The notes under the pieces are model-generated. The model did not search any database. It was not told the origin of the DNA and saw only the letters and a list, made by a program, of their open reading frames with translations. Source: JAJFUB01 sp964622325 (GTDB taxonomy: Bacteria > Armatimonadota > Zipacnadia > Zipacnadales > UBA11051). From it: a stretch of DNA of 64,000 nucleotides. A program made the translations under genes and the position numbers. This document shows positions 8,773-17,531 of the stretch, in pieces. Each line of letters opens with the position of its first letter. Positions within the stretch are counted from its first letter, which is position 1. The stretch is from contig CAZUOJ010000004.1 of the NCBI GenBank assembly GCA_964622325.1, positions 17,727 through 81,726 on the forward strand. Direction: 5' to 3'.

Positions 8773-11328
8773 GTGCTTGTACAGAGAAAAAATTATCATA
8801 GGCAATTTATTTCAGCGCTTTGTGCCATTGCGCTATGGCTGGGCGGCAATGGGACCTTAAGCGCCGCAGATTTGCCTTTGCGTCCATTTGCCTACAAAGA
8901 GGGCTTTGAGGGCGAGCCGCCTGAAGTGGCCTTATGGGCAAGCCGGGGCAGCCCCCCTGTCATCAATTACATTGGCCCCTCTGAAGAAACAGCCCAGGAG
9001 GGCAAACGCTCCTTGAAAATTGACATCATCTTCGGCGACAGCCCATATTATTATTTCGGCGTTCCGTTGCGGGTGCCGCTTGCGGGCGAGCTGCGCCTGT
9101 CAGCGTATATTAAAGGAGGCGCCGCCAATCAAGCCCGATTTGGCTTTGGGATTAACGCGCTTTATCCGCCCAGCACGCATTCCGGCTGCGGCCCCATTGA
9201 AAGCTTTTCAGGCCCTGCGGATTGGCAGCCAGTTCAGGCCGATCTTGTGGCGCGCGGCCAGCAGGATGCGGCGGCTGTTATTCCGCAATATCTATGGGGC
9301 TTCACAGGCCAGGATACGGCGCCTATGCTGGACCGCTGGGCTGTATTCCTGTATGGAAACAAGGGCCAGCGCGCAGTCGTGTTTGTGGATAATATCCGAA
9401 TAGAGGGAGCTGTGCCCGACGAAGCGCCCTATATCCAGCAAGCCGAAGCGGCTTTTGCGGCAAAAAAAGCGCAATTTCGCCTAAAATTAGCCGCCTGGCG
9501 ACAGGAACTTCAAGCTTGCCAGACAACTTTACAGGCCGCTCAGGCCATGGCCACGGAGGCGCCGGCACTTTTCGCCCGCTGGCAAAAACAAATTACACAG
9601 GCTGAAGAGATTCTTTCTTCTCTGGACAAACAGGCTTTTGGCGCCCCAGCCGATGTAGAAGCGTTCCTGCGCCGACTCACTATGTTGCAAAACATTCCGC
9701 AGACATTGTCTTTGCTCCGCAAGGCTGTCGCGGAAAAGCGACAATTTATTGTATTTCCCTGCAATCAGCCGACCCTTTTGTCGCGTCCGACAGGGACACA
9801 AGCCGATTACGCGCCTTCCGCAGAACACGCTTTGCGCTTAAGCGCCTGTGCCGGAGAATATGAATCTGTTTCTGCCTTTGTACTGGCCTTCCAGGATGTT
9901 TCCGCTTTGCGCGTCACAATGAGTGCCTTGCGGAGTCCCTCCGGCACAATTCCGGCTTCAGCGGGAGAGCTATATATTGTAAAATCCTGGTTTCAGGGCG
10001 CCACCCGCAATATCGGCTATACGCCCCGCAAATGGCTGATTCCGGAATTGCTGCTAAAAGATGATGCGCTGGTGCGCGTGGATCTCTCCCAGGAAGCGAA
10101 TTTTCTGCGCAGCACAAATCCAGACGGAACGCACGAATATCTGAATTGCAGCGACACAGATAGCTCGCATTTACAGTCCGTTCGGCCTGTCGATGCGCCT
10201 GTTTTGCAGCCAGTGGATATTCCTGCCGGCGAATGGCGCGAATTCTGGCTGACGCTTCATGTGCCTGCGCAGGCGAAGCCTGGCCGCTATGAGGGCCTAG
10301 TGCGTTTTGCTTCTGCTACGGGCGGGAATTTCGCCTTGCCGATCCAGCTCACTGTCCATCCCTTTATCTTGCAGCCCTCCCGGCTGATTTACTCTATTTA
10401 TTATCGCGCCCGGCTCAGCGAAGATGGCCAGCCGGGAATTGATTCGGAAAATCGTTCTGAAGAACAATATCGGGCAGAGATGGCGGATTTGCGGGCGCAT
10501 GGCGTTCTGTATCCCACGAATTATCTGGCTCTGGACGAAAAGCGGCTGACACGCCAGCTGCAGATTCGCCGGGAAGTAGGCCTGCCTGCGGGGCGCTTTT
10601 ATAATTTAGGCTATATCGTGGGGCCGCAAAAGCCAGAACAAATCCCGGAGCTCCAGCAAACTGTGAAACGCTGGCTCGATTTCTTACGCCCCTGGGGCTA
10701 TACAGATGTTTATTTTTATGGCATAGATGAGGCCACAGGAGAAAGACTGGCTGCCCAAAAAGCCGCCTGGGCGGCCGCACAAGAAGCCGGGGGCAAAACA
10801 TTCGTCGCCTGTTATCGTCGGACTTTTGAAACAATGGGCAAATTGTTGAATGTCGCTGTGCTGGCTGGCCCGCCGGATCCTGAAGAGGCGAAAAAATGGC
10901 ATTCCGTAGGCTCGCAGATTTTCTGCTACGCCAATCCGCAAGTCGGCGTGGAGGACCCGCTTGTGTATCGCCGCAATTTCGGACTGTTGCTGTGGAAGGC
11001 CGGCTATGACGGCGCCATGGATTATGCCTATCAACACGGCTTTAATCATATCTGGAATGATTTTGATCATAGAAGTTATCGGGATCACAATTTTACATAT
11101 CCGACTGTGAACGGGATTGTGGGCACGATTCAATGGGAAGGCTTTCGCGAAGGCGTGGATGATGTGCGCTATGTCACTACATTAGAAAAGGCTATTGCAA
11201 ACGCTCCCGCCGCGAAAAAACGCCTGGCCGCCCAAGCCCAAAAATGGCTGCAAGAGCTGGATCCAGCCAAAGATAATCTGGATGACATTCGCGCGCAAAT
11301 CGTGCGCTGGATTAAACAGTTGATGTAA
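8773..11328 (+). CDS. Exported DUF4091 (GH123-like) glycoside hydrolase-type protein
   Basis: An exported protein of 851 residues. The GTG at 8773 follows an AAGGAGG site by 8 nt and is directly ahead of a signal peptide (basic, then CAIALWLGGNGTLSAA); the frame stays open further upstream without a better site. Residues 35-220 look like a beta-sandwich carbohydrate-binding region ending VFVDNIRIEGA. A charged helical stretch with coiled-coil character follows (about 225-320). The C-terminal half is a TIM barrel that includes YFYGIDEATGE. It ends with the DUF4091 hallmarks WKAGYDGAMDYAYQ, NGIVGTIQWEGFREGVDDVRY and a helical tail. DUF4091 is related to the GH123 N-acetylgalactosaminidases. The substrate is unknown. 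Its stop faces the dehydrogenase stop 3 bp away. Confidence 0.75.
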   Translation: MLVQRKNYHRQFISALCAIALWLGGNGTLSAADLPLRPFAYKEGFEGEPPEVALWASRGSPPVINYIGPSEETAQEGKRSLKIDIIFGDSPYYYFGVPLRVPLAGELRLSAYIKGGAANQARFGFGINALYPPSTHSGCGPIESFSGPADWQPVQADLVARGQQDAAAVIPQYLWGFTGQDTAPMLDRWAVFLYGNKGQRAVVFVDNIRIEGAVPDEAPYIQQAEAAFAAKKAQFRLKLAAWRQELQACQTTLQAAQAMATEAPALFARWQKQITQAEEILSSLDKQAFGAPADVEAFLRRLTMLQNIPQTLSLLRKAVAEKRQFIVFPCNQPTLLSRPTGTQADYAPSAEHALRLSACAGEYESVSAFVLAFQDVSALRVTMSALRSPSGTIPASAGELYIVKSWFQGATRNIGYTPRKWLIPELLLKDDALVRVDLSQEANFLRSTNPDGTHEYLNCSDTDSSHLQSVRPVDAPVLQPVDIPAGEWREFWLTLHVPAQAKPGRYEGLVRFASATGGNFALPIQLTVHPFILQPSRLIYSIYYRARLSEDGQPGIDSENRSEEQYRAEMADLRAHGVLYPTNYLALDEKRLTRQLQIRREVGLPAGRFYNLGYIVGPQKPEQIPELQQTVKRWLDFLRPWGYTDVYFYGIDEATGERLAAQKAAWAAAQEAGGKTFVACYRRTFETMGKLLNVAVLAGPPDPEEAKKWHSVGSQIFCYANPQVGVEDPLVYRRNFGLLLWKAGYDGAMDYAYQHGFNHIWNDFDHRSYRDHNFTYPTVNGIVGTIQWEGFREGVDDVRYVTTLEKAIANAPAAKKRLAAQAQKWLQELDPAKDNLDDIRAQIVRWIKQLM

Positions 11329-11331
11329 GTC

Positions 11332-12393
11332 TCATTCTTCCATTATGAGGAGAACTTTTAAGGCGCCAGTGCGCATTTTATCGGATGCTATGGCGAAGGC
11401 GCGGGGCGCTTCCTCCAGAGGGAAGCGATGTGTGATCATTGGCTTTACATGCACGCGCCGCTGCGCCAGAAGTTCCAGGGCGAATGTGAAATCTTCATAT
11501 TGATGATTGCTGGATGTCATTATGTGCCGTTCGCCCGCTAAATCCCGAAGCGATAAACGCAAGCCTTGCCCCACGCCCGCTAACAACACTAGTTTGCCGC
11601 CCGGGCTCAAAAGTTTAAGGGCAGCTTTTTGCACAGCCGCATCGCCTGTTGTATCAAATATTGCTAAAATCGGATTAGAGATCTGTCCTTGAATTTCTTG
11701 AGATGTGCTCTTATCGGGCGGGGCTGCAATTTTCAGAGCTTCTATATTTAATTCTCGGGCACATTCTAAGGGCGTGTCATAAATATCCGTGACAAGAATG
11801 CGCCCGGCGCCCAAAGCGCGTGCTGTCTGGGCAATGAGCAAGCCAATAGGCCCGCCGCCCATTACAACGATACTGGACATTGGAGGAATATTGGCGGTCC
11901 GGACAGCATGCACAGCGACAGCCAGCCCATCCAGAAATGTCGCTTCCTCCACATCAATCATATCAGCCAAAAAATAGATGTTTTCCCGCCATACAGGACA
12001 GAATTCCGCCATTCCCCCCGCATTTTGGCCCTGCCAGCCTGCCCCATGGCCCAAATGCGCCGTATGAGCGCACAATTGAGGCACGCCGCGCCGACATTCC
12101 GCACACATCCCGCATGCCTTAAAGGAGAGCACGCCCACGCGCTGCCAATCGCCGTGCCCTGTGACATCCACATAGCCGCCAATTTCATGTCCCAATATCA
12201 TGCCCTTGGGATTGGGCCGCGGATAGCCTAATGTGTGCAGCGCCCAGGGATTTTCGCCGGCATAATAACGCAAATCGCTGCCGCATATGCCACAGGCCGC
12301 TACGCGCACAAGCATTTGGCCGGGACGGGGCTGAGGAATGGGCATCTCCCCTACACGAATCTTGTTCGGGCCCTCCCAGATGACAGCTTTCAT
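11332..12393 (-). CDS. Zinc-dependent alcohol dehydrogenase (MDR family, sorbitol/threonine dehydrogenase-like)
   Basis: A medium-chain dehydrogenase of 353 residues that oxidises a sugar alcohol or similar substrate with NAD(P). It carries the catalytic zinc motifs CGICGSD and GHEIGG. The structural zinc cluster C-x2-C-x2-C-x7-C (CGMCAECRRGVPQLC) is complete, and the nucleotide loop GGGPIGLL is present. The ATG at 12393 (MKAVIWEG) is the usual family start; an ATG four codons upstream has no better ribosome-binding site. It follows the anti-sigma gene by about 55 bp on the same strand and may be read through from it. The substrate cannot be assigned. Confidence 0.85.
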   Translation of the reverse strand: MKAVIWEGPNKIRVGEMPIPQPRPGQMLVRVAACGICGSDLRYYAGENPWALHTLGYPRPNPKGMILGHEIGGYVDVTGHGDWQRVGVLSFKACGMCAECRRGVPQLCAHTAHLGHGAGWQGQNAGGMAEFCPVWRENIYFLADMIDVEEATFLDGLAVAVHAVRTANIPPMSSIVVMGGGPIGLLIAQTARALGAGRILVTDIYDTPLECARELNIEALKIAAPPDKSTSQEIQGQISNPILAIFDTTGDAAVQKAALKLLSPGGKLVLLAGVGQGLRLSLRDLAGERHIMTSSNHQYEDFTFALELLAQRRVHVKPMITHRFPLEEAPRAFAIASDKMRTGALKVLLIMEE

Positions 12394-12449
12394 TGTCGCT
12401 AACATACAGAGATATTTGTGTTCGGGGAGATAATTCCTGCGCGGCTCAG

Positions 12450-13481
12450 CTAATGTAGCTCTGTGAATTCTGCAGCCGATTTGGCGGGCGCACTCAAATT
12501 TTTCACGCTTACGCTTCCCGAAGGCATGGGCTCTGCCAAAGAACGCAGGCGCCAGGACCGATATGCTGTCTCTGTTTGCGATAAGGCCGTTTCTGTCCTC
12601 ATAGCGGGCCTAAAAGCGCGTATGTCCGTATGAGGAGGAATCGGAGGCGGAGATAACACAGCCGGCGGGATTATTTGCATTTCTGAAAAGGAAGAGTCGA
12701 AACAGGAAAGAGCCGGAGGATTTAGCCGCGGCACAGGCGCAGGCGAGAAGGGCGTGTAATTTTGTGTAGAAAGCGTTTTTACGGCGGGCATGGCATTTTG
12801 TGTCGCCTGGGGGCCAGCTGGCCCGAACTGTTTTTCGGCCGATAATGCGGATACAGGGCAATGTAGCGAAGAGGCATTGCGCGTCAAAGGCGACGAAATT
12901 GCCATGGCGCGCCTTTTCATGGCGTTGGAAGCGGGCCTGGGCCCCAAAGAAGGAACAGGAGTGTGCCTGTTCAGTCTTTGAGGGCTGACAGCAGAAGCAT
13001 TCTGACGCCCAGCGCTCACATTATGGAAAGATTTATTTTTTTGTGGATTAGTTTCTGTAAAACGAGCGCGTAAACGATATGCTGCGACTACTTCCACATC
13101 TGGCGCGGGCCACATTTCCGGGATATTGCTGGCAAAAGACATTCTCCAGATGACAAGCAGGCAAATCATTGCGCCGCACAGCAAGCTGACACATGTGGCT
13201 AAAAAGGCGGGCGAGCCCAATGCTTTCTCAGAAAGAGGGCGATTTTTAAGGGCTAAACGAGTCTGCGCCGCTTTTTTTATCTTTTCGGCTAAACAAGGAG
13301 GCGGGAGGGGACTGCTTGTCTTTTGCAGAACGCTTTTGAGCAAACGCATTTCCAGAACAAGCTGGCGGCAGGAAGGGCACTGCCGGAGATGCTGCTCAAC
13401 AAAGACACAGCACGACACTGGCAATGTGCCATTCACATATTCTTCCAGCCATTTTTGCACTTCGTGGCACGACATATTCAT
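12450..13481 (-). CDS. Anti-sigma factor with zinc-finger domain and long low-complexity exported tail
   Basis: Residues 1-45 form a zf-HC2 anti-sigma zinc finger (C5/H6 region, H31, C35, C38 in HLRQCPSC) that would bind the ECF sigma factor encoded 24 bp upstream. One membrane helix (about 91-116) follows. The remaining 225 residues, on the far side of the membrane, are rich in Pro, Ser, Ala and Thr with no recognisable fold. Most zf-HC2 anti-sigma factors have a shorter or folded sensor. The partner assignment rests on gene order, and the signal sensed is unknown. Confidence 0.75.
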   Translation of the reverse strand: MNMSCHEVQKWLEEYVNGTLPVSCCVFVEQHLRQCPSCRQLVLEMRLLKSVLQKTSSPLPPPCLAEKIKKAAQTRLALKNRPLSEKALGSPAFLATCVSLLCGAMICLLVIWRMSFASNIPEMWPAPDVEVVAAYRLRARFTETNPQKNKSFHNVSAGRQNASAVSPQRLNRHTPVPSLGPRPASNAMKRRAMAISSPLTRNASSLHCPVSALSAEKQFGPAGPQATQNAMPAVKTLSTQNYTPFSPAPVPRLNPPALSCFDSSFSEMQIIPPAVLSPPPIPPHTDIRAFRPAMRTETALSQTETAYRSWRLRSLAEPMPSGSVSVKNLSAPAKSAAEFTELH

Positions 13482-13505
13482 TTCTTGTGGAAAATCCTTA
13501 GCTCA

Positions 13506-14177
13506 TTAGCTTATTTTGGCTTCTTGTGCAGAGCGTTCCAGATAGCGTCGCAGCTTACGAGCAAGCGCTTGACGGGCACGCGCCAGACGCGATTTGAGGG
13601 TGCCGAGCGGGCAGCCAATAATTCGCGCCGCCTCCTCATATTCAATGCCTTCTAAATCAATGAGCGTAATCACAGCGCGATGATGCGGCGAAAGCGTCTG
13701 AATGATAGCTTGAACTAATTCCTGCAATTCACGGCGTTCTGCCATCACATGCGGCATGCGCGAAACATCGGGAATGCTGCGCTCCATCAAGCCCTTGTGT
13801 GTCTCCACAAGTTCATCCAGAGAGGGGCCTTCCACAAGATGGCGCCGTTTGCGGCGACGCAGCTCATTAATGCACGCATTTATGGCAATCCGATACAGCC
13901 ATGTGCGATAGCTGGACTCCCCTTGAAATTGGAATTTGCGCAAGGCCGTCAAGGCCCGCAAGAAAATCTCTTGTGTCAAATCTTCGGCTTCTTGCGGCCC
14001 ACACATCCGATAGACAATGCCGAAAATTTTGCTATGATATTTATCCACAAGTGCGCTAAAGGCTTCCACATCGCCGGCCTGAGCGGCATGCACTAACTGC
14101 ATGTCATCCGCTGTGGGCGTGAGCGTCTGGGAAGGCAATCCGCTAATATGGGAATGGACATGAGCAGTCGGGCTCAT
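13506..14177 (-). CDS. ECF-family RNA polymerase sigma factor
   Basis: A 223-residue extracytoplasmic-function sigma factor. Region 2 (LVDKYHSKIFGIVYRMCG, then EDLTQEIFLRALTAL and WLYRIAINACINELRRRKR) recognises the -10. Region 4 (LSPHHRAVITLIDLEG, YEEAARIIGCPLGTLKSRLARAR) recognises the -35. An N-terminal extension of about 25 residues precedes region 2, so M26 is an alternative start. The gene is followed by its probable anti-sigma factor. A promoter of ordinary sigma-70 type lies 62 bp upstream, so basal expression need not depend on its own product. Confidence 0.9.
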   Translation of the reverse strand: MSPTAHVHSHISGLPSQTLTPTADDMQLVHAAQAGDVEAFSALVDKYHSKIFGIVYRMCGPQEAEDLTQEIFLRALTALRKFQFQGESSYRTWLYRIAINACINELRRRKRRHLVEGPSLDELVETHKGLMERSIPDVSRMPHVMAERRELQELVQAIIQTLSPHHRAVITLIDLEGIEYEEAARIIGCPLGTLKSRLARARQALARKLRRYLERSAQEAKIS

Positions 14178-14238
14178 AGATAAGCCCTGCCTTCCAGCTT
14201 TGCGCTGACATTATCACGCTTTCAAATAAAAAGCGCTT

Positions 14239-14267
14239 CACATAATGCCACATTATTGGGATGTCAA
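14239..14267 (-). promoter_or_regulatory. Probable promoter of the sigma/anti-sigma pair
   Basis: On the minus strand TTGACA is followed after 17 nt by TATGTG, 61 nt ahead of the sigma factor ATG. The -35 is perfect; the -10 matches at three of six positions. Confidence 0.4.
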
Positions 14268-14317
14268 TCCCGTGTTTAAGTGGCGATGGCGATGCATATG
14301 CCGAGTCCCCATCGCCC

Positions 14318-15037
14318 TTATCCATGCCAGACAAGCAATTTCTGCTGAACGATCAGGCGATAGAGTTCAGCCGCAATGAGCTCTTGCCCCGCAGTCGTGG
14401 GATGCACGCCATCGCGTGTGCTGATATATCGGCCTAAAATGGACAAATCCTCGTAATTAAATGTTTCCCCGCGGAACTCCGCTTTAATCGCTTCCCGAAC
14501 AAAAGCCTCGTAAATATCACATAAATAGGCGCCTGTCTGCTGTGCCGTTTCGCGCACAATTTGAGCGTAAATGGCATTCAAGCCATTGCAGCCTCCCCAT
14601 TGCGCATAATAATCAGTGGCTTGGGAATATACATGATACCTCTCAATTATTGGATTAGGCGTCATAAAAATTACATGCGCCCCTGTTTCTTTAATCCGGC
14701 GATGCATTTCGCGCAAATTAGTGGCAAATTGCTCTTCAGAAAGGCGTTTTTCCGGCTCATATCGGATATCATTCAGGCCAAATTCTATCGTCACAATTGT
14801 GGGCTGATGGGCTAAGACATCTCTTTCCAGCCGCTGTAGCCCTTCCTGTGAATTTTCGCCTCCGACTCCCGCATTTATGACGCACACATGAGGAGAGGGG
14901 GCATAGCGGGCATTTAAGCGGCGTTCCAAAAGAGCCGGAAATGTGTCTTCAGGCGCTACATAAGGCGTCCCCTGTGTCACAGAGTTGCCAAAACAGACAA
15001 TATGAGCAGAAACAATTTCACATTCTTCAGCAGCCAT
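14318..15037 (-). CDS. SGNH/GDSL-family hydrolase
   Basis: A 239-residue esterase-type hydrolase of the SGNH superfamily. Block I is VCFGNSVTQGT, with the nucleophile S19 in GNS rather than the usual GDS. Block II is INAGVGGEN, block III is EFGLNDIRYE with the oxyanion Asn, and block V is RDGVHPTTAG with the catalytic Asp and His. There is no signal peptide, so it acts in the cytoplasm unless exported otherwise. Members remove acetyl or acyl groups from carbohydrates or lipids; the substrate is not evident. A TATAAT sequence at 15078-15083 (minus) may be its -10. It lies between the two sigma modules without overlapping either. Confidence 0.8.
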   Translation of the reverse strand: MAAEECEIVSAHIVCFGNSVTQGTPYVAPEDTFPALLERRLNARYAPSPHVCVINAGVGGENSQEGLQRLERDVLAHQPTIVTIEFGLNDIRYEPEKRLSEEQFATNLREMHRRIKETGAHVIFMTPNPIIERYHVYSQATDYYAQWGGCNGLNAIYAQIVRETAQQTGAYLCDIYEAFVREAIKAEFRGETFNYEDLSILGRYISTRDGVHPTTAGQELIAAELYRLIVQQKLLVWHG

Positions 15038-15129
15038 AATCCCGATGCTCCAAAAAGCTAATCAGCCAGCTGAAAACATTATACTATATTCTTTAGTAAA
15101 TAGCCATAAAAAATTGTTCCCTCAAAATC

Positions 15130-16329
15130 TTAAGTCTGTAACGGGGGGATGCTATGAAGAATTTTCTGTAATTCCTCAGGCGGCAATTCCCCCAAAACAA
15201 TCATATAAAATGGCCCGCGTTGGGCAATGAATCTATGTTTGCCCTGAAAACGAGCAAACGGCCCTCCATATGGCTGAGCGGGATGATAACGCGGCCTGTC
15301 TATTTCCTGTTGCTGTCCAATATTCCCCTGGCGCCTTGCTTCTCTCATTTCGTTTGGCGGCGGAAATGGCCTCGGCTGCCAGGCGGGAGACTTTGCGGGC
15401 TCTCCCTTTGGAGAAAGAGGCGCGGGCGTTGACTCTCGTCCCTTTGGCCAGGCATGCGGGGGACTGGAAGGCACAGGCGGGGCTGCCCCTGAGGAGGGCT
15501 TCAGCTGCATGACCAAAAAATGCCGTACGCCATCGGAATAACGGATTTCCGCCGCCGGCCCCCAGCGTGTCTGGCGCAAAAACAGGCCTCGTAATTGAAA
15601 GCCTGCGGGCACATAAACAGGCTTAAGCAAAGGGCCTCCTAATTGGTTTTTCAATTCAGTTTCGTTGGCCGGGCGCGCCGCTCTATAGCGCCAGCGACGC
15701 CAATGTTCCTGCGCCACTTGCGGGGGCACGACGCGCTGGGGGGGCGAAACATTATAGCGTACAGAATGAAAACGCGTTTCAGAGATAAGCTTGCCACGCT
15801 GGCTATAGCGCCAGATGGCCAGCGGATAGCCCGTCTGGGCATCCAAACAGAATATTAAGCGTGAAGCTGAACGGCCGCCCGTTGGCACGATCACATATCT
15901 TTGCGCTTGTCGGCCTGCAATACGCATCCAGCCGGCGGCGTACACATTTAAGCGCGTCTGGCGTGCCAGCCAGGGAGGAGCCAATTCGGGCTCTGGAGCA
16001 ATGAGCGAAGGCAAAATTTCTTGCTGCGGGCTGACACGCCACACTAGCCTGTCTTGTTCGATGATTTGCCAGCCTGCAAAGCGGCCAGATGTGTATTTCA
16101 GTCGAATTATTCCTGCGCCCCGATGTATTTCGGCGCGAGCGTTGAGCTTCTTTCCCTGAAACAGAATAGATGTTGTCAGCACGCCCTGTAAAGTCACCGT
16201 CTGGCGCGCTTGCTGGATTCTTGTCAAAACAGCCGCGGCTTCCTGGGGAGACAATTTGCGGCTGCAGCCCAGCAGCCCCCCCATAATCAGAAATACAATC
16301 AGATTCACAAACAAAGGCAGCTTCTTCAA
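15130..16329 (-). CDS. RseB/MucB-like sigma-factor regulatory lipoprotein
   Basis: A 399-residue lipoprotein with lipobox LLGC (C22) after a hydrophobic leader. Residues 30-220 look like the LolA/RseB beta-half-barrel (ARQTVTLQGVLTTSILFQGKKLNARAEIHRG, then VIVPTGG and LDAQTGYPLAIWRYSQRGKLISETRF). A shorter second domain follows (PVYVPAGFQLRGLFLRQTRWGPAAEIRYSDG). The pairing of an RseB N-domain with a MucB/RseB C-domain fits. A Pro-rich insert separates that from a last strand ending near LHSIPPLQT. The start is TTG at 16329, overlapping the anti-sigma stop by 4 nt (TTGA). Gene order sigma, anti-sigma, RseB-like is the rpoE-rseA-rseB arrangement. RseB proteins bind RseA and report envelope stress. 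Confidence 0.65.
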   Translation of the reverse strand: MKKLPLFVNLIVFLIMGGLLGCSRKLSPQEAAAVLTRIQQARQTVTLQGVLTTSILFQGKKLNARAEIHRGAGIIRLKYTSGRFAGWQIIEQDRLVWRVSPQQEILPSLIAPEPELAPPWLARQTRLNVYAAGWMRIAGRQAQRYVIVPTGGRSASRLIFCLDAQTGYPLAIWRYSQRGKLISETRFHSVRYNVSPPQRVVPPQVAQEHWRRWRYRAARPANETELKNQLGGPLLKPVYVPAGFQLRGLFLRQTRWGPAAEIRYSDGVRHFLVMQLKPSSGAAPPVPSSPPHAWPKGRESTPAPLSPKGEPAKSPAWQPRPFPPPNEMREARRQGNIGQQQEIDRPRYHPAQPYGGPFARFQGKHRFIAQRGPFYMIVLGELPPEELQKILHSIPPLQT

Positions 16330-16793
16330 TTTATGGCCCTTTCGCCCGGCGGGGCTTCCGTAGCTTCGGCCGCCAAGAGGGCTAAGCCTAAGGCTGCTTT
16401 ATCCGTTAACGGCTCATGCCAAGCGGCCGCTACATGTATTTCTAGCAGGCTATCTGCAGTGGCATTGTCAGGAAAGGGATGCGTCCACGGACTCCACAAC
16501 GCAAGGAGAATAATGACAAGCACAAGCCAGACTGCTGCCAGCGCCGGAATCCATTGGCGCGCCGTGCGGGATCGTTGACGCGGCGTTAACTGTTGCGAAA
16601 TCCGGGGCCATATAAAGGCTGGAGCCTCGTGCAGCGGCATGGGCTCCAGCAGGGCGGCCGTTTTGTGCAGGGCTTTTAATTCTCTCTGGCAAAAAGCACA
16701 TTTTGCCAGATGTTGTTCTATTTGTGCCCGCTTGCGCACTGGCAAAGCCCCTATTTGATATTCAGCTAAATAGCGACTCATCCGACATTTCAT
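16326..16793 (-). CDS. Anti-sigma factor, zinc-finger type with one membrane helix
   Basis: 155 residues from the ATG at 16793, which has a GGGAG site; an upstream opening at 16847 lies inside the sigma gene. The N-terminal zinc finger carries C3, H28, C32 and C35 (EQHLAKCAFC), the zf-HC2 pattern. It is followed by a linker, one membrane helix (IPALAAVWLVLVIILLALW) and a short exported domain of about 50 residues. It sits between its sigma factor (34 bp upstream) and the RseB-like lipoprotein, which it overlaps by 4 nt. By analogy it holds the sigma factor at the membrane until cut by proteases. A rhomboid protease is encoded at 40.5 kb, but no link is shown. Confidence 0.82.
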   Translation of the reverse strand: MKCRMSRYLAEYQIGALPVRKRAQIEQHLAKCAFCQRELKALHKTAALLEPMPLHEAPAFIWPRISQQLTPRQRSRTARQWIPALAAVWLVLVIILLALWSPWTHPFPDNATADSLLEIHVAAAWHEPLTDKAALGLALLAAEATEAPPGERAIN

Positions 16794-16827
16794 TGTATTT
16801 TGCTCCCGTGGGCCCCCAAGAAATTTG

Positions 16828-17397
16828 TCAGTCCTCCGTCTCCACAAGCTTTCCCAGGCGGCGGCGTAATGCTTCGCGTCCCCGCGCCAGGCGAGATAAC
16901 ACTGTTCCGATAGGCAGTTTCAATTCGGCTGCGATCTCAGCTACAGGCTTATCTTCAAAATGATGCATTACTATTACAAGCCTTTGTGACTCTGGCAGAC
17001 GGCTTACAGCTTCACGAACGATTTTTTGTTCCTGGCTGCGAATAATTTCCTCTTCTGGCCCGGGATTCACATCAGCTGCTTCGCGTGGATTGCTCTCTGC
17101 CGATGTATGCTCCAAAAGAGATTGTTCAGGCTTGTGACGACGACTATAATCGCGGACTAAATTCAAGGCGATAATTCGCAGCCAGCCGCCAAACGCCATG
17201 TGCGTTTTTAAACGCGGCAACGCGTGCCAGGCTTTTACAAATGTCTCCTGCGTCAAATCGGCTGCTGCTTCTGGATTTGCCGTCAAATGCCAAATCAAGC
17301 TGTAAATCGTATGTTGATATTGTCTATACAGGACGGCGAAAGCTTCCTTATCGCCTCGCCGCGCTTGCTCCACAAGCAGCGCATTCTCTTCATTCAT
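16828..17397 (-). CDS. ECF-family sigma factor (RpoE-like)
   Basis: A 189-residue sigma factor with region 2 (YRQYQHTIYSLIWHLTANPEAAADLTQETFVKAWHALPRL, WLRIIALNLVRDYSRR) and region 4 (LPESQRLVIVMHHFEDKPVAEIAAELKLPIGTVLSRLARGR). A Glu-rich linker (about 95-120) joins them. It heads the trio with the anti-sigma factor and the RseB-like lipoprotein. It is clearly a different protein from the ECF factor at 13506-14177. The gap upstream (17398-17531) is AT-rich and contains TATACT, but I see no convincing -35. Confidence 0.9.
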   Translation of the reverse strand: MNEENALLVEQARRGDKEAFAVLYRQYQHTIYSLIWHLTANPEAAADLTQETFVKAWHALPRLKTHMAFGGWLRIIALNLVRDYSRRHKPEQSLLEHTSAESNPREAADVNPGPEEEIIRSQEQKIVREAVSRLPESQRLVIVMHHFEDKPVAEIAAELKLPIGTVLSRLARGREALRRRLGKLVETED

Positions 17398-17531
17398 TGA
17401 TGTTTGGCCATCACTTTAAATGACGAATTTCCTTATCAGTATATTCCCCTTGAGCAATATTGAGAAGCATACCGATAATTTATAAATTAAAGTCCCCTAA
17501 ATACTTCGCTCTTACCCTCAAAAGCGACTTG

